Source of the DNA: 2-02-FULL-55-14 sp964581115
GTDB lineage: Bacteria; Bacteroidota; Ignavibacteria; UBA10030
Direction of reading: 5' to 3'
Assembly: GCA_964581115.1 (NCBI GenBank)
Contig: CAZOMY010000003.1
Coordinates: 67,520 to 131,519 of the forward strand
DNA: 64,000 nucleotides
The translations under genes were made by a program, and so were the position numbers. Numbering within the stretch: position 1 is the first letter of the stretch; each line of letters starts with the position of its first letter. The notes beneath the pieces are model-generated. The model was not told the DNA's origin, did no database searches, and was given only the letters and a program-made list of their open reading frames with translations. Positions 41,583-50,129 of the stretch are shown piece by piece.

Positions 41583-43220
41583 ATGAAGATCCAGACCAAG
41601 ATCCAGATGATGACCCTGGCCCTGCTGGCGATGCTGGCGGTGTCGTTGTCGGTCGTGTTCAGCCTGCTCATGAACAATGTCATCGAGGCCGAGTTCAGGA
41701 AGCGCGGGGCCTCGGTCGTTTCGGAGCTGGCATCGAACGGACGGATGGGCGTGCTCATGCAGGATTCGAGCCAGCTCGCTTCGCTCGTCGAGTCGGTGAT
41801 GTCGTCCGCCGACGTGCGCTACGTCGCGCTCCTGGATGCCGGACAGACAAAGATCATCGAACGGGGCCGCTCGGCCGGTCTGGCCGTCGACGGCGAGCGC
41901 GTCGGAGAGGTCACGTGGGCCTCGCTCTCGGATGAGCAGGGGAACGATCGGGCTCAATTCCAGACGCCCGTATATTCTCGGAGCGGCGGAGCGCCCATCG
42001 GCACGGCGCGCGTCGAGATCTCCCTGGAATCGGTGAGCGCCACCCGCACCTCTGCGATGCTGTGGTCTATCCTGATCTCATCGGCCTTCCTTCTCATGGC
42101 CCTGGGGGCCACGATGATGCTCGGCCGCGTCCTCAAGCCCCTGAAAGACCTGGCCGAGAAGGCCGAGTTGATCGCGGCCGGAGACCTGACGGTCGACATC
42201 GTCAGCACCTCGAACGATGAGGTGGGACAACTCTCGGCGTCATTCATGAGCATGGTGGAGCGTCTTCGCGGGACGATCGGGCGGCTTGTCGAAGCTTCCG
42301 CGGCCGTGGCCAGCGCTTCAGCCGAGATCTCGGCGAGCACGGAAGAGATGGCGGCGGGTGCTCGCGAGCAGACGAGTCAGGTGAGCGCCGTGGCCGCCTC
42401 CGTGGAGCATCTCTCGCGCACGACCGCCGACAACTCGAAGGGCGCCGTCAGCACGGCGGAGTCGGCTCGAGGAGCGCGGGCATCGGCCGAAGAAGGCGGT
42501 AAGGTCGTCGAACTCTCGGTCCAGAGCATGAAGCGTATCGCACAGGTTGTCCAGGCGTCGGCCGAGACCGTCCGTACGCTGGGCCGGTCGAGCGCGCAGA
42601 TCGGACAGATCATTTCGGTGATCGACGACATTGCCGACCAGACGAATCTGCTGGCGTTGAACGCGGCGATCGAGGCCGCACGCGCGGGCGAGCAAGGTCG
42701 CGGCTTTGCAGTCGTCGCTGATGAGGTGCGCAAGCTTGCCGAGCGGACCACCACCGCGACGAAAGAGATCGCCGACATGATCCAGAAGATCCAGAACGAC
42801 ACAGGAGAGGCCGTCCGGTCGATGGAGCAAGGAACGACCGAGGTCGACAACGGCATCAGGCTGGCCGACGCGGCCGGCTCATCGCTGCGCGGCATTGTAT
42901 CGATGTCGCAGACCGTCACGGACATGGTGGCACAGATCGCCTCGGCCAGCGAATTGCAGGCCTCGGCGAGCGAGCAGATCTCGAAGAGCGTCGACGGCAT
43001 CAGTAGCGTGGCCCGCGAGACGGCCACGGGCATTCAGCAGATCGCGCGCACGGCCGAAGACCTGAACCGGCTCACTGAGAATCTTCAGGAACTCATCGGT
43101 CAGTTCCGCTTGAAAGGCGAGTCAACGTCGTCCGAGCGTCCCTCTTTCAAGGCGGGCTTGGCTTCGCGACCGGCTCGGCGTGCCATTTCACAGGTTGAAC
43201 TGGAAGCGCGGCATGCCTGA
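41583..43220 (+). CDS. Methyl-accepting chemotaxis protein
   Basis: A 545-residue receptor starting at the ATG at 41583 (AAGGAG lies 7 bp upstream). Helix 1 at about 8-30 and helix 2 at about 155-178 bracket a single Cache-like periplasmic domain of about 120 residues; HAMP then the coiled-coil signalling domain, with the invariant tip DQTNLLALNAAIEAARAGEQ near residue 352. Its signalling half is nearly the same as in the MCP at 38727, while the sensor halves differ, so they form mixed arrays with different inputs. No CheR-docking pentapeptide at the C-terminus. The HEAT gene overlaps its end by 8 bp. Confidence 0.95.
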   Translation: MKIQTKIQMMTLALLAMLAVSLSVVFSLLMNNVIEAEFRKRGASVVSELASNGRMGVLMQDSSQLASLVESVMSSADVRYVALLDAGQTKIIERGRSAGLAVDGERVGEVTWASLSDEQGNDRAQFQTPVYSRSGGAPIGTARVEISLESVSATRTSAMLWSILISSAFLLMALGATMMLGRVLKPLKDLAEKAELIAAGDLTVDIVSTSNDEVGQLSASFMSMVERLRGTIGRLVEASAAVASASAEISASTEEMAAGAREQTSQVSAVAASVEHLSRTTADNSKGAVSTAESARGARASAEEGGKVVELSVQSMKRIAQVVQASAETVRTLGRSSAQIGQIISVIDDIADQTNLLALNAAIEAARAGEQGRGFAVVADEVRKLAERTTTATKEIADMIQKIQNDTGEAVRSMEQGTTEVDNGIRLADAAGSSLRGIVSMSQTVTDMVAQIASASELQASASEQISKSVDGISSVARETATGIQQIARTAEDLNRLTENLQELIGQFRLKGESTSSERPSFKAGLASRPARRAISQVELEARHA

Positions 43221-44676
43221 TCCGAACCTTTCCGAAGGCGTCCCGCCGGTGATGACCGACGAACAGCGGCTGACCTTCAGCCAGGTGCTCGTCGCGCCGG
43301 ACCCGGACGTTCGACGTCAGGCGGCGGAGCGGCTGGCAGAGATCGGCGGTACGAACGCCGAGATCGCTCTCGTGGCGGCCCTCGACGACGCCAACAAAGG
43401 GGTGCGCGACGCCGCGGCCCGGTCGCTGCTCCGGATCGGCGGAGCTTCCGTTGCCCGAGCCCTCGCACCGTCCATCGCCTCGCGCAACATCGCCACCCGC
43501 AATCTGGCATCGTCGCTGCTCATGCGGCTCGGCAAGGTGGCTCAAGCGCCGTTGCTTCCCTTCATCAAAGACCCGAACAAAGACGTCCGCAAATTCGCCG
43601 TCGACATCCTGGGCGAGATCTCGTCGACCGACGCGACGCCTTGGCTGATCGAGGCGCTCGACGATCCCGACGCGAACGTGGTCGTATCGTCGCTCGAGGC
43701 GATCGGAAAGATCGGCGACCGCAAGGCCGTTCAACACATCACCGAGATCTTTCCGCGCTGCGGCTACGCCCATACCCAGATCGTCGAAACGCTGGGGCGC
43801 TTGGGAGGCGAGAAGGCGGCGATCTTTCTGAACGAGCTCGCCCGAACGGATAACGTCCATCGATTTTTGGACGACGTCAGCTGGTATGCGCTGGCGGAGG
43901 CGCTTTCGGCTTGCGGAGCTGAGGCCTCGCTCGAGCCGCTCGAACAGCGGCTGAGCCGTTCATCCGGTACGCTCCGGCGCATGATCCTGCACGCGATGGT
44001 GCAGATCGCCGAGCGGTCGGATAAGACGTTGAATCTGCATGATCATGTTGACGATCTCCGGCGGGCATTGGAGGCGGACCCCATCGCGGTGCGTCTGAGC
44101 GCCGCCCGCGCCTTGCAGGCTATCGACGGGGACGAGGTTACGGCCTCCCTGGCCCGTGCCCTGGGCCATGACGACGACCTCGACCTGCAGTTGTTCGCCC
44201 AGATCGCCCGTCGCCCCCGAAATTTTCAGGTCCTGGCCTCTGTCCTGAACGAACCCGTGGCCGGGCGCCGCGAGATCATCCTGTTGCTTGGCAAGCTGGC
44301 CCGCGAGATCGTGGATGGGTACGCGGAAGGACGGGTCATGGATGTGTCAGTCGAAGACCTCGACCGTGCGTCGTCGGCCGTTGAGGCTCTCTGGGCTGAC
44401 GCCGACCAGGAGGTACGGTTCTTCCTGCTCGAAACGATGTTCCGGCTGGACGGCGACCGGGCCGTCAGCTATCTCATGTCGATGATGGCCGGGGCAGACC
44501 CGTGGTTCAAGGTCCATGTGCTCGAGCTGCTCTTCGACGTGGAGGACCAGCGCGTTCTACACATTGCCCTGGCCAGCCTACAGGACGACGAAGAGACCGT
44601 GCGGATGACCGCGCAGGCCGCCCTTGAAGCGCGCGGCATCTCCCTGTCGGGCCTCGAGGCCGTTCCGGTCAACTGA
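43213..44676 (+). CDS. HEAT-repeat protein
   Basis: A 487-residue protein with no signal peptide or membrane helix. From about residue 20 it consists of successive 30-32-residue helical hairpins of the HEAT/PBS-lyase type, with recurring A...L..IG.....  ..L..AL.D.... VR..AA.SL patterns (DANKGVRDAAARSLLRIGG, DPNKDVRKFAVDILGEI, DPDANVVVSSLEAIGKIGD). Such arrays act as protein-binding scaffolds. The start at 43213 overlaps the MCP stop by 8 bp; the ATG at 43252 is possible. HEAT proteins are seen in some chemosensory operons, but what it binds is unknown. Confidence 0.85.
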   Translation: MPDPNLSEGVPPVMTDEQRLTFSQVLVAPDPDVRRQAAERLAEIGGTNAEIALVAALDDANKGVRDAAARSLLRIGGASVARALAPSIASRNIATRNLASSLLMRLGKVAQAPLLPFIKDPNKDVRKFAVDILGEISSTDATPWLIEALDDPDANVVVSSLEAIGKIGDRKAVQHITEIFPRCGYAHTQIVETLGRLGGEKAAIFLNELARTDNVHRFLDDVSWYALAEALSACGAEASLEPLEQRLSRSSGTLRRMILHAMVQIAERSDKTLNLHDHVDDLRRALEADPIAVRLSAARALQAIDGDEVTASLARALGHDDDLDLQLFAQIARRPRNFQVLASVLNEPVAGRREIILLLGKLAREIVDGYAEGRVMDVSVEDLDRASSAVEALWADADQEVRFFLLETMFRLDGDRAVSYLMSMMAGADPWFKVHVLELLFDVEDQRVLHIALASLQDDEETVRMTAQAALEARGISLSGLEAVPVN

Positions 44677-44691
44677 CCCTGCGCTCCTCCC

Positions 44692-45576
44692 GTGCTCCCG
44701 CCGATCGATATCCGCACCATGCAGGTCGCTCCGCCCGCCGTGGCGATGAGCGACGCCTCATTCCGCTCCTTGCGCGATTTCATCTACGAGCGACTGGGGA
44801 TCTACTTCCAAGAGAAGAAGAAGTACCTGCTTGAGGGGCGGCTGGGCAAGCGCGTCCAATTGCTGCGCCTCGATGGGTATGACGAGTATCTGCATCTGCT
44901 GCGATATGGCGCGCAGAAGGACCTTGAGTTCGAGTATCTCTGCGACGCCGTCACGATCAACGAAACCTTCTTCTTCCGAAATGAGCCGCAATTCGACGCC
45001 CTCGAGACGGTCGTTCTGCCGGAGTTGTTCCAGGCGCGTCGCGCCGCGGGCTCGGATACGGTACGGGTCTGGAGCGCCGCGTGCTCGTCGGGGGAGGAGC
45101 CGTACACGCTAGCGATGATCTTCCAGGAGAAGTTGCGACACCGCTTCCCCGGCATGCGAATGGAGATCGTCGGGACCGACATCAGTCCCACCGTCCTGCA
45201 CGCGGCGCGGAAGGGATCCTACGGCGACTATGCGACGAGGAACACGCCGCCGCATTATCTGCAACGGTACTTCACCGTCGACGGTCCTCGCCGGACGGTC
45301 AAGGATGAGATCCGCGCCATGGTGCGCTTTCAGCATCTGAACCTGTTCGAGCGCGGGCCGATGCGCTCAATGCGCGACTTCGACCTTGTGCTGTGCCGGA
45401 ACGTGATGATCTACTTCGACACGCCGGCGAAAGTGCAGGTGGTGTCGGATCTGTATGACAGCCTTCGTTTCGGCGGGTATCTGGTCATCGGTTATTCTGA
45501 GCTTCTCCACGGGATCTCGAACGCCTTCCGCGTCGTGAGCTTCCCAAAGACGACGCTGTACAAGAAAGAACGGTAG
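44692..45576 (+). CDS. cheR: Chemoreceptor methyltransferase CheR
   Basis: Transfers methyl groups from S-adenosylmethionine to glutamates of the receptors. The N-terminal helical domain (FRSLRDFIYERLGIYFQEKKKYL) is followed by the methyltransferase domain with VRVWSAACSSGEEPYTLAM (SAM site), EIVGTDISPTVLHAA and FDLVLCRNVMIYFD, all typical of CheR. Length 294 is normal and there are no TPRs. The start is GTG at 44692; an ATG at 44719 is an alternative that would keep the domain whole. It lies 15 bp after the HEAT gene and 4 bp before a cheY gene. Confidence 0.96.
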   Translation: MLPPIDIRTMQVAPPAVAMSDASFRSLRDFIYERLGIYFQEKKKYLLEGRLGKRVQLLRLDGYDEYLHLLRYGAQKDLEFEYLCDAVTINETFFFRNEPQFDALETVVLPELFQARRAAGSDTVRVWSAACSSGEEPYTLAMIFQEKLRHRFPGMRMEIVGTDISPTVLHAARKGSYGDYATRNTPPHYLQRYFTVDGPRRTVKDEIRAMVRFQHLNLFERGPMRSMRDFDLVLCRNVMIYFDTPAKVQVVSDLYDSLRFGGYLVIGYSELLHGISNAFRVVSFPKTTLYKKER

Positions 45577-45580
45577 AGCC

Positions 45581-45967
45581 ATGAAGAATGTGGTCCTGGT
45601 GGTTGACGATTCGGCGACCGTACGCAAGTTCGTATCGGCCGCCCTGCAACTTGAAGGGATCAAGGTCGTGACGGCCTGCGACGGCATGGAAGCGCTTGAA
45701 CGCCTGCCGCTGGAGCCGGTGGACCTGGTCATTACGGATCTCAACATGCCCGAGATGGACGGGTTCGAGCTCATCCGTAATCTTCGCGCGTCCGAGGCCT
45801 ATCGGCATCTTCCTGTCATGATCCTCTCGTCCATCACCGACCAGCCAGAAAAGGAACTGGGCAGGGAACTGGGGGCCTTTGCCTATCTTGAGAAACCATT
45901 CAGTCGGGAGCAGGTGTGCGCCGAAGTGCGCCGATTGCTCTCCGCAGAACCGGAACCCGCCTCGTAG
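45581..45967 (+). CDS. CheY-like response regulator
   Basis: A 128-residue lone receiver with acidic pair Asp9/Asp10, phospho-acceptor Asp53 in VITDLNMPEMDG, the switch Thr/Ser region MILSS and Lys in YLEKPF. It follows cheR by 4 bp. Since the cluster has a second cheY at 46195, one may be the motor- or effector-binding form and the other a phosphate sink; the sequences do not decide this. After its stop comes a 227-bp gap with an RcsB-box-like site, so this gene ends the first sub-operon. Confidence 0.93.
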   Translation: MKNVVLVVDDSATVRKFVSAALQLEGIKVVTACDGMEALERLPLEPVDLVITDLNMPEMDGFELIRNLRASEAYRHLPVMILSSITDQPEKELGRELGAFAYLEKPFSREQVCAEVRRLLSAEPEPAS

Positions 45968-46057
45968 TCCCGTTTTTCGGCCGATTTTGAGGTATTCTGG
46001 CTTTCGCTCCCATGGGACGGTGCCCCGAACGACTCTCGGCCCAGTCCCGACACCTCG

Positions 46058-46071
46058 TAGGAAAATTCCCA
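46058..46071 (+). promoter_or_regulatory. RcsB-box-like palindrome before the cheY-cheZ-cheA block
   Basis: TAGGAAAATTCCCA, 13 of 14 positions of TAGGAAnnTTCCTA. A weak -10-like CTAAGT at 46117-46122 sits at the same distance from the box as the -10 does at the kinase promoter. No clear second copy 20 bp away. The 227-bp gap (45968-46194) otherwise holds nothing I recognise. Confidence 0.5.
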
Positions 46072-46194
46072 CCAGTGAATCAAGAACGGGCCGATACTCG
46101 CGGGCTCCGGCATTGCCTAAGTTGCATCCACACTCGACGCGATCTTCGTGCGATCATGCTGACCACGCTCACCTCTCCATCGAAAGGGCCTCAC

Positions 46195-46587
46195 ATGGCA
46201 TCGATGAAATTCCTGGTGGTGGATGACTCGATCACCATCCGCCGGATCATCACCAATACCCTCAAGACCATCGGCTATCCCGACGTCGTCGAGGCCGTCA
46301 ACGGCAAGGACGCCCTCGAGAAGCTGTCGGCCGGCGGGGTCGACTTCATCATCACCGACTGGAACATGCCGGAGATGAACGGACTCGACTTCACGAAAGA
46401 AGTGCGAAACGCCGCCGCCACGGCCGAATTGCCGATCTTGATGATCACGACCCGCGGGACGGAGTCGGACGTGATCGAAGCCCTGCAGGCAAAAGTGAAC
46501 AGCTACATCGTGAAGCCGTTCACGCCGCAGGAGCTGAAAGACAAGATCGACGATATCATCAAGGTTACGTCGGCCTCCGCGGCCTGA
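46195..46587 (+). CDS. cheY: CheY response regulator
   Basis: A 130-residue receiver closely following classical CheY: Asp10/Asp11 pocket, phospho-acceptor Asp55 in FIITDWNMPEMNG (the Trp next to it is typical of true CheY), MITTRGTESD with the switch Thr and SYIVKPFTPQELKDKI with the conserved Lys and Pro. The start is the ATG at 46195. It opens the second sub-operon (cheY-cheZ-cheZ-like-cheA) behind a palindromic operator, and its direct neighbour is the presumed phosphatase, so it is likely the principal diffusible signal of the system. Confidence 0.95.
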   Translation: MASMKFLVVDDSITIRRIITNTLKTIGYPDVVEAVNGKDALEKLSAGGVDFIITDWNMPEMNGLDFTKEVRNAAATAELPILMITTRGTESDVIEALQAKVNSYIVKPFTPQELKDKIDDIIKVTSASAA

Positions 46588-46624
46588 CGCGACTCAGCAG
46601 GAACGCCACTCACACGAGATCAAT

Positions 46625-47383
46625 ATGAACGCCCAAGAGCTTGACGGCATCCTCGAGAAGGCATCGGAGCTCAAGGTCTTCTTCGAGTTCGGACAGAAGA
46701 CCCTTCCGGCCCTCGAAGAGGTGGGATCCTTCGTGCAGCGCATCGGTCCCCTCGTCGACGGCATCCGTTCGCTGTCGGCGATCACCTCCGAGCGGCTGCC
46801 GAAGGCGACGGCGCAACTCGAGCGTGTCAACCTGGCGTCGGAAAAGGCGTCGACCGACATCCTCAACACCGTCGACCGCATGATGAACCAGATCGAAGAC
46901 CTGAAGCGGCAGGTCCGCAGCCACCTTGGCGCCGAGAACCTGGTCGAATCGTCGCGCGACGTGAACGCCGCCATCGACGCCATCGCGGGGAAATTGCCGG
47001 GCGACGCCGACCTGGCGTCGTTGCTTTCGGCGTGGGACCTCCATCGTCAGAGCCTCTCCGCGCTGCAGCCCTCCACGGCCCTCAGCGCAAGCCTCGAGCA
47101 GCTGAGCGACGATTGCACGAACGTCATGATGGCGCAGCAGGTGCAGGACATCACGGGCCAGCAGATCGCTTCGGTCATCGGGCTGATGCAGGCCGTGGGC
47201 GACGTGATGCGACGGCTCGTGGCCGAGATCGGCGAGGCCGCACCGGCGAGCGAGCCGGAGGCACCGGTCCAAGCGGCCGCGACGCCGCCGACCTTTGTCG
47301 GAGCCGATGAACGGAAACGGATGGTCGAGGCGCTGCTGGCGAAGGCCCGTAGCGGCGACCTGAGGTCGAATCCTTCAGTCTGA
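46625..47383 (+). CDS. cheZ: CheZ-type CheY-P phosphatase
   Basis: A 252-residue helical protein that would dephosphorylate CheY-P. The catalytic motif QVQDITGQQI has Asp175 and Gln179, aligning with Asp143 and Gln147 of enterobacterial CheZ, preceded by the helix DDCTNVMMAQ. The remainder is long helices (about 1-110 and 120-215) that would make the four-helix dimer. The C-terminus (about 230-252) is a short conserved-looking helix after a Pro/Ala linker, resembling the CheY-docking tail of CheZ. It follows cheY by 37 bp. Confidence 0.85.
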   Translation: MNAQELDGILEKASELKVFFEFGQKTLPALEEVGSFVQRIGPLVDGIRSLSAITSERLPKATAQLERVNLASEKASTDILNTVDRMMNQIEDLKRQVRSHLGAENLVESSRDVNAAIDAIAGKLPGDADLASLLSAWDLHRQSLSALQPSTALSASLEQLSDDCTNVMMAQQVQDITGQQIASVIGLMQAVGDVMRRLVAEIGEAAPASEPEAPVQAAATPPTFVGADERKRMVEALLAKARSGDLRSNPSV

Positions 47384-47398
47384 TCGGAGCGAACCGTA

Positions 47399-48037
47399 AT
47401 GGAATCCATGAACGCAGAGCCCACATTGACCGCGACGCCGCACACGGGCGCCGTCGAGAGCGTCGTCATCGCCTTGCACAAGGTGATCGACCTTCTTGAC
47501 CGGATCAAGGGGGCGATCGAAGAGAGCTCGAACAAGATCCCGAAGGCTGCCGTACAGCTCTCGACGGTCACTCAGGCCACAGAAATGGCGACCGTCGAGA
47601 TCCTGAACGTGCTTGACACGATGTCGCACAAGATCGAGACCGTCGAATCGGCCGTCGGACGAATGTCATACGGCTCCGTGAACGGCCAGGCCGATCTGGC
47701 CAGGTCGATCCAAGAGACGCTCGCCGAAGTGCGACAGGACACGATGAACATTACGATGGCCCTGCAGGTACAGGACATCACCGCGCAAAAGATCGCGGCG
47801 GCAAATCACCTCATCGAGTCGGTTCGGTTGGAGCTTATGCACGAACTGAGCTACTTCGAGGGGTCGGAACTACGCGAACGCCTCCTCGTGCCGTCTGTCG
47901 TTCCGCCGACTTCGCCGACATCCGGCGCCTTCGACAAGAACGCGTCATACTTGAAATCCACCGAGACGCAGGAGCGGATCGACAGCGTCGTACGCCAGTG
48001 GCGTGAACAAAGTCGATCCGCGCAAGACCCATCCTGA
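47399..48037 (+). CDS. Second CheZ-like protein
   Basis: A 212-residue helical protein directly after cheZ (15 bp). It keeps the core QVQDITAQKI with Asp126 and Gln130 at the positions of the catalytic pair, but Ala replaces the Gly of TGQ. The helix pattern KIPKAAVQLSTVTQATEMATVEILNVLDTM matches the equivalent region of the upstream gene (RLPKATAQLERVNLASEKASTDILNTVDRM region, about 60 residues from the N-terminus), so the two arose by duplication. Its C-terminus differs. It may act on another of the several receivers in the island or form a heterodimer with CheZ. Confidence 0.75.
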   Translation: MESMNAEPTLTATPHTGAVESVVIALHKVIDLLDRIKGAIEESSNKIPKAAVQLSTVTQATEMATVEILNVLDTMSHKIETVESAVGRMSYGSVNGQADLARSIQETLAEVRQDTMNITMALQVQDITAQKIAAANHLIESVRLELMHELSYFEGSELRERLLVPSVVPPTSPTSGAFDKNASYLKSTETQERIDSVVRQWREQSRSAQDPS

Positions 48038-48046
48038 GCGTTCGTC

Positions 48047-49759
48047 ATGAGCGATCCTACTGTTGCGACCGGCGCCGCCCTCTCCGACGCGATGAACGAC
48101 GAACTTCTCGAGAGCTTCCTCGTCGAGGCCCGAGAGATCCTCGAGACCCTTGGTCATGACCTGGTCGACCTCGAGAAGCGTCCGGCCGATGCCGAACTGT
48201 TGAACAAGATCTTCCGGGGCGTGCACACGCTCAAGGGGACCTCGTCATTCCTCGGCCTGGCGGCGGTCTCCGATCTCGCCCACGAGTATGAGGACCTGCT
48301 CAACAAGCTGCGCAAAGGGGTCCTGCAGGTTCGACCGTCGATGATGGACGTGATGCTTGAGGCGGCCGACCAGCTTCGCAAGCTCGTCGCGGCGGTCGAG
48401 CACAAACAAACGACGCACCACGATTGTTCGGCGACGGTGGAGCGCCTGCACCGAGAGATCCGTGGTGAAGCAGCCCCCGCGGCGATTGTGGCCGAGGTGC
48501 CAGAAGCGGCGAGATCGGCGGACGCGAAGTCGGCGGACCTGACGATCCGCGTCGACGTCAGCCGGCTCGACCACCTCATGAACCTCGTCGGCGAGCTTGT
48601 CCTCGCGCGCAATCGGCTGTCGCAAACGGCCGTTGCGATCGGCCAGGAGCTCGTGAAGTCGGAGCGATCGGCCGAGTTGCAGGAAGCGAGTACCCAGGTC
48701 GACTTCATCACCACCGAATTGCAGATGGCGGTCATGAAGACGCGGATGGTTCCTGTGGCCCGCCTGTTCAACCGTCTGCCCCGACTGGTTCGCGACCTGT
48801 CGCGCGAGACCGGCAAGCCGGTAGACCTTCAGATCTACGGCGAGGAGACCGAGCTCGACAAGTCGATCATCGAAGAGTTGAATGACCCGCTCGTCCATTT
48901 GATCCGCAACGCCGTCGACCATGGCATTGAGCCCGAGGCGGAACGGCGCGCAGCCCACAAAGACCCCCGCGGGACGATCGTCGTCAATGCCGAGCATCAG
49001 GGGAACCACATTGTCATCTCGGTCGAGGATGACGGCCGCGGCATCGACCCCCAGCGGCTCCGCCAGAAGGCGGTCGAGAAGGGGATGCTGTCTCCGGCGC
49101 AGGCAGTCGACCTGTCAGACCGCGATGCGGTGAATCTCATTTTCGCACCCGGCTTCAGCACGGCGGCGACGGTCACGTCGATTTCCGGACGCGGTGTCGG
49201 GATGGACGTCGTCCGATCGAACATCGCCCGCCTGAAGGGGATCATCGACGTTCAGTCGCAACCGGGCCATGGCACCCTCATCACGCTCAAGGTGCCGCTG
49301 ACGTTGGCCATCATCCAAGGCCTGCTGGTGCGCGTGGCGCAGGAGATCTTCGCGATCCCCCTCGCATCCGTGCTCGAGGTCGTCCGCGTGCATCGCAACG
49401 ACCTGCAGACCGTTCACGGCCGATGGACGATCCGCCTGCGCGATTCGGTGCTTCCGCTGGTGTCGCTCGGCGACATCCTCAGCGTTCCCGGCTCGCAGCA
49501 CGACAACCCGTGGCTGTACGTGGTCGTCGTCGGATGGGCCGACCAGCGGACCGGCTTGGTCGTCGACGCCATGATGGGCCAGCGCGAGGTGGTCATCAAA
49601 TCGCTCGGCGATTACCTCAGCAACACGACCGGTATTGCTGGATCGACGATCCTCGGGGACGGCCGTACGATCCTGATCGTCGATGTCGGGCAACTCATGG
49701 GCCTCGTCGGCGGTAGGACCGACGAAAGCGCACGCGTGCACAGCCACGTCAACGTTTGA
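48047..49759 (+). CDS. cheA: Chemotaxis histidine kinase CheA (no P2 domain)
   Basis: 570 residues: Hpt/P1 domain (about 12-125) with phospho-acceptor His60 in RGVHTLKGTSSF; dimerisation P3 starting at about 163 (TIRVDVSRLDHLMNLVGELV); kinase P4 with HLIRNAVDHGIEP, VEDDGRGIDP and GRGVGMDVVRSNI; and a CheW-like P5 (about 420-560). Only some 40 residues separate P1 from P3, too few for the CheY/CheB-binding P2 domain, which is absent. It starts 9 bp after the second cheZ-like gene. Phosphate would pass from His60 to the neighbouring CheY and CheB receivers. Confidence 0.97.
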   Translation: MSDPTVATGAALSDAMNDELLESFLVEAREILETLGHDLVDLEKRPADAELLNKIFRGVHTLKGTSSFLGLAAVSDLAHEYEDLLNKLRKGVLQVRPSMMDVMLEAADQLRKLVAAVEHKQTTHHDCSATVERLHREIRGEAAPAAIVAEVPEAARSADAKSADLTIRVDVSRLDHLMNLVGELVLARNRLSQTAVAIGQELVKSERSAELQEASTQVDFITTELQMAVMKTRMVPVARLFNRLPRLVRDLSRETGKPVDLQIYGEETELDKSIIEELNDPLVHLIRNAVDHGIEPEAERRAAHKDPRGTIVVNAEHQGNHIVISVEDDGRGIDPQRLRQKAVEKGMLSPAQAVDLSDRDAVNLIFAPGFSTAATVTSISGRGVGMDVVRSNIARLKGIIDVQSQPGHGTLITLKVPLTLAIIQGLLVRVAQEIFAIPLASVLEVVRVHRNDLQTVHGRWTIRLRDSVLPLVSLGDILSVPGSQHDNPWLYVVVVGWADQRTGLVVDAMMGQREVVIKSLGDYLSNTTGIAGSTILGDGRTILIVDVGQLMGLVGGRTDESARVHSHVNV

Positions 49760-49775
49760 ATGGAGGGAGGACCAT

Positions 49776-50129
49776 ATGCCCGTATCATGGATGCACTATC
49801 GGAATAAGCCGATCCTGTTCGCCGACTATCGGGGTCTCGACCGGCATCACAAGGCGCGTCTCTACCGCCGGCAAGCTACGGAGATGGAACGCGTTGACGG
49901 AGGCGTGGCGGTCATCTGCCGATTCGACGGCGCACCGCTTGAAGGCGGAACGATGACGCGAGTGCTCCGCCTTGCCCGCGCCGTCCTTCGCACGAAATCC
50001 GGTCGTGGTGCGGTGGTGGTGGAAAATCCCGTCTCGCGAGCAGCGGTCCGTGTGTGGGCCCGTCTGGCCGGTCCGCACCTGGTGCCGTTCTCGACCGAGC
50101 GCGAAGCGCTGGAGTGGGTGGCCCAATGA
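49776..50129 (+). CDS. SpoIIAA/STAS-like small protein
   Basis: A 117-residue cytoplasmic protein placed between cheA and cheB. Start at ATG 49776 behind GGAGGGAGG; its stop overlaps the cheB start (ATGA). The pattern of a short N-terminal strand pair (KPILFADYRGL), a helix, a central strand (GVAVICRFDG), helix, strand (GRGAVVVEN) and the closing FSTEREALEWV is typical of SpoIIAA-like (STAS superfamily) proteins found near sensory kinases. STAS proteins act as phospho-switchable partners. No catalytic residue can be assigned. Chemosensory clusters only sometimes carry such a gene. Confidence 0.6.
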   Translation: MPVSWMHYRNKPILFADYRGLDRHHKARLYRRQATEMERVDGGVAVICRFDGAPLEGGTMTRVLRLARAVLRTKSGRGAVVVENPVSRAAVRVWARLAGPHLVPFSTEREALEWVAQ

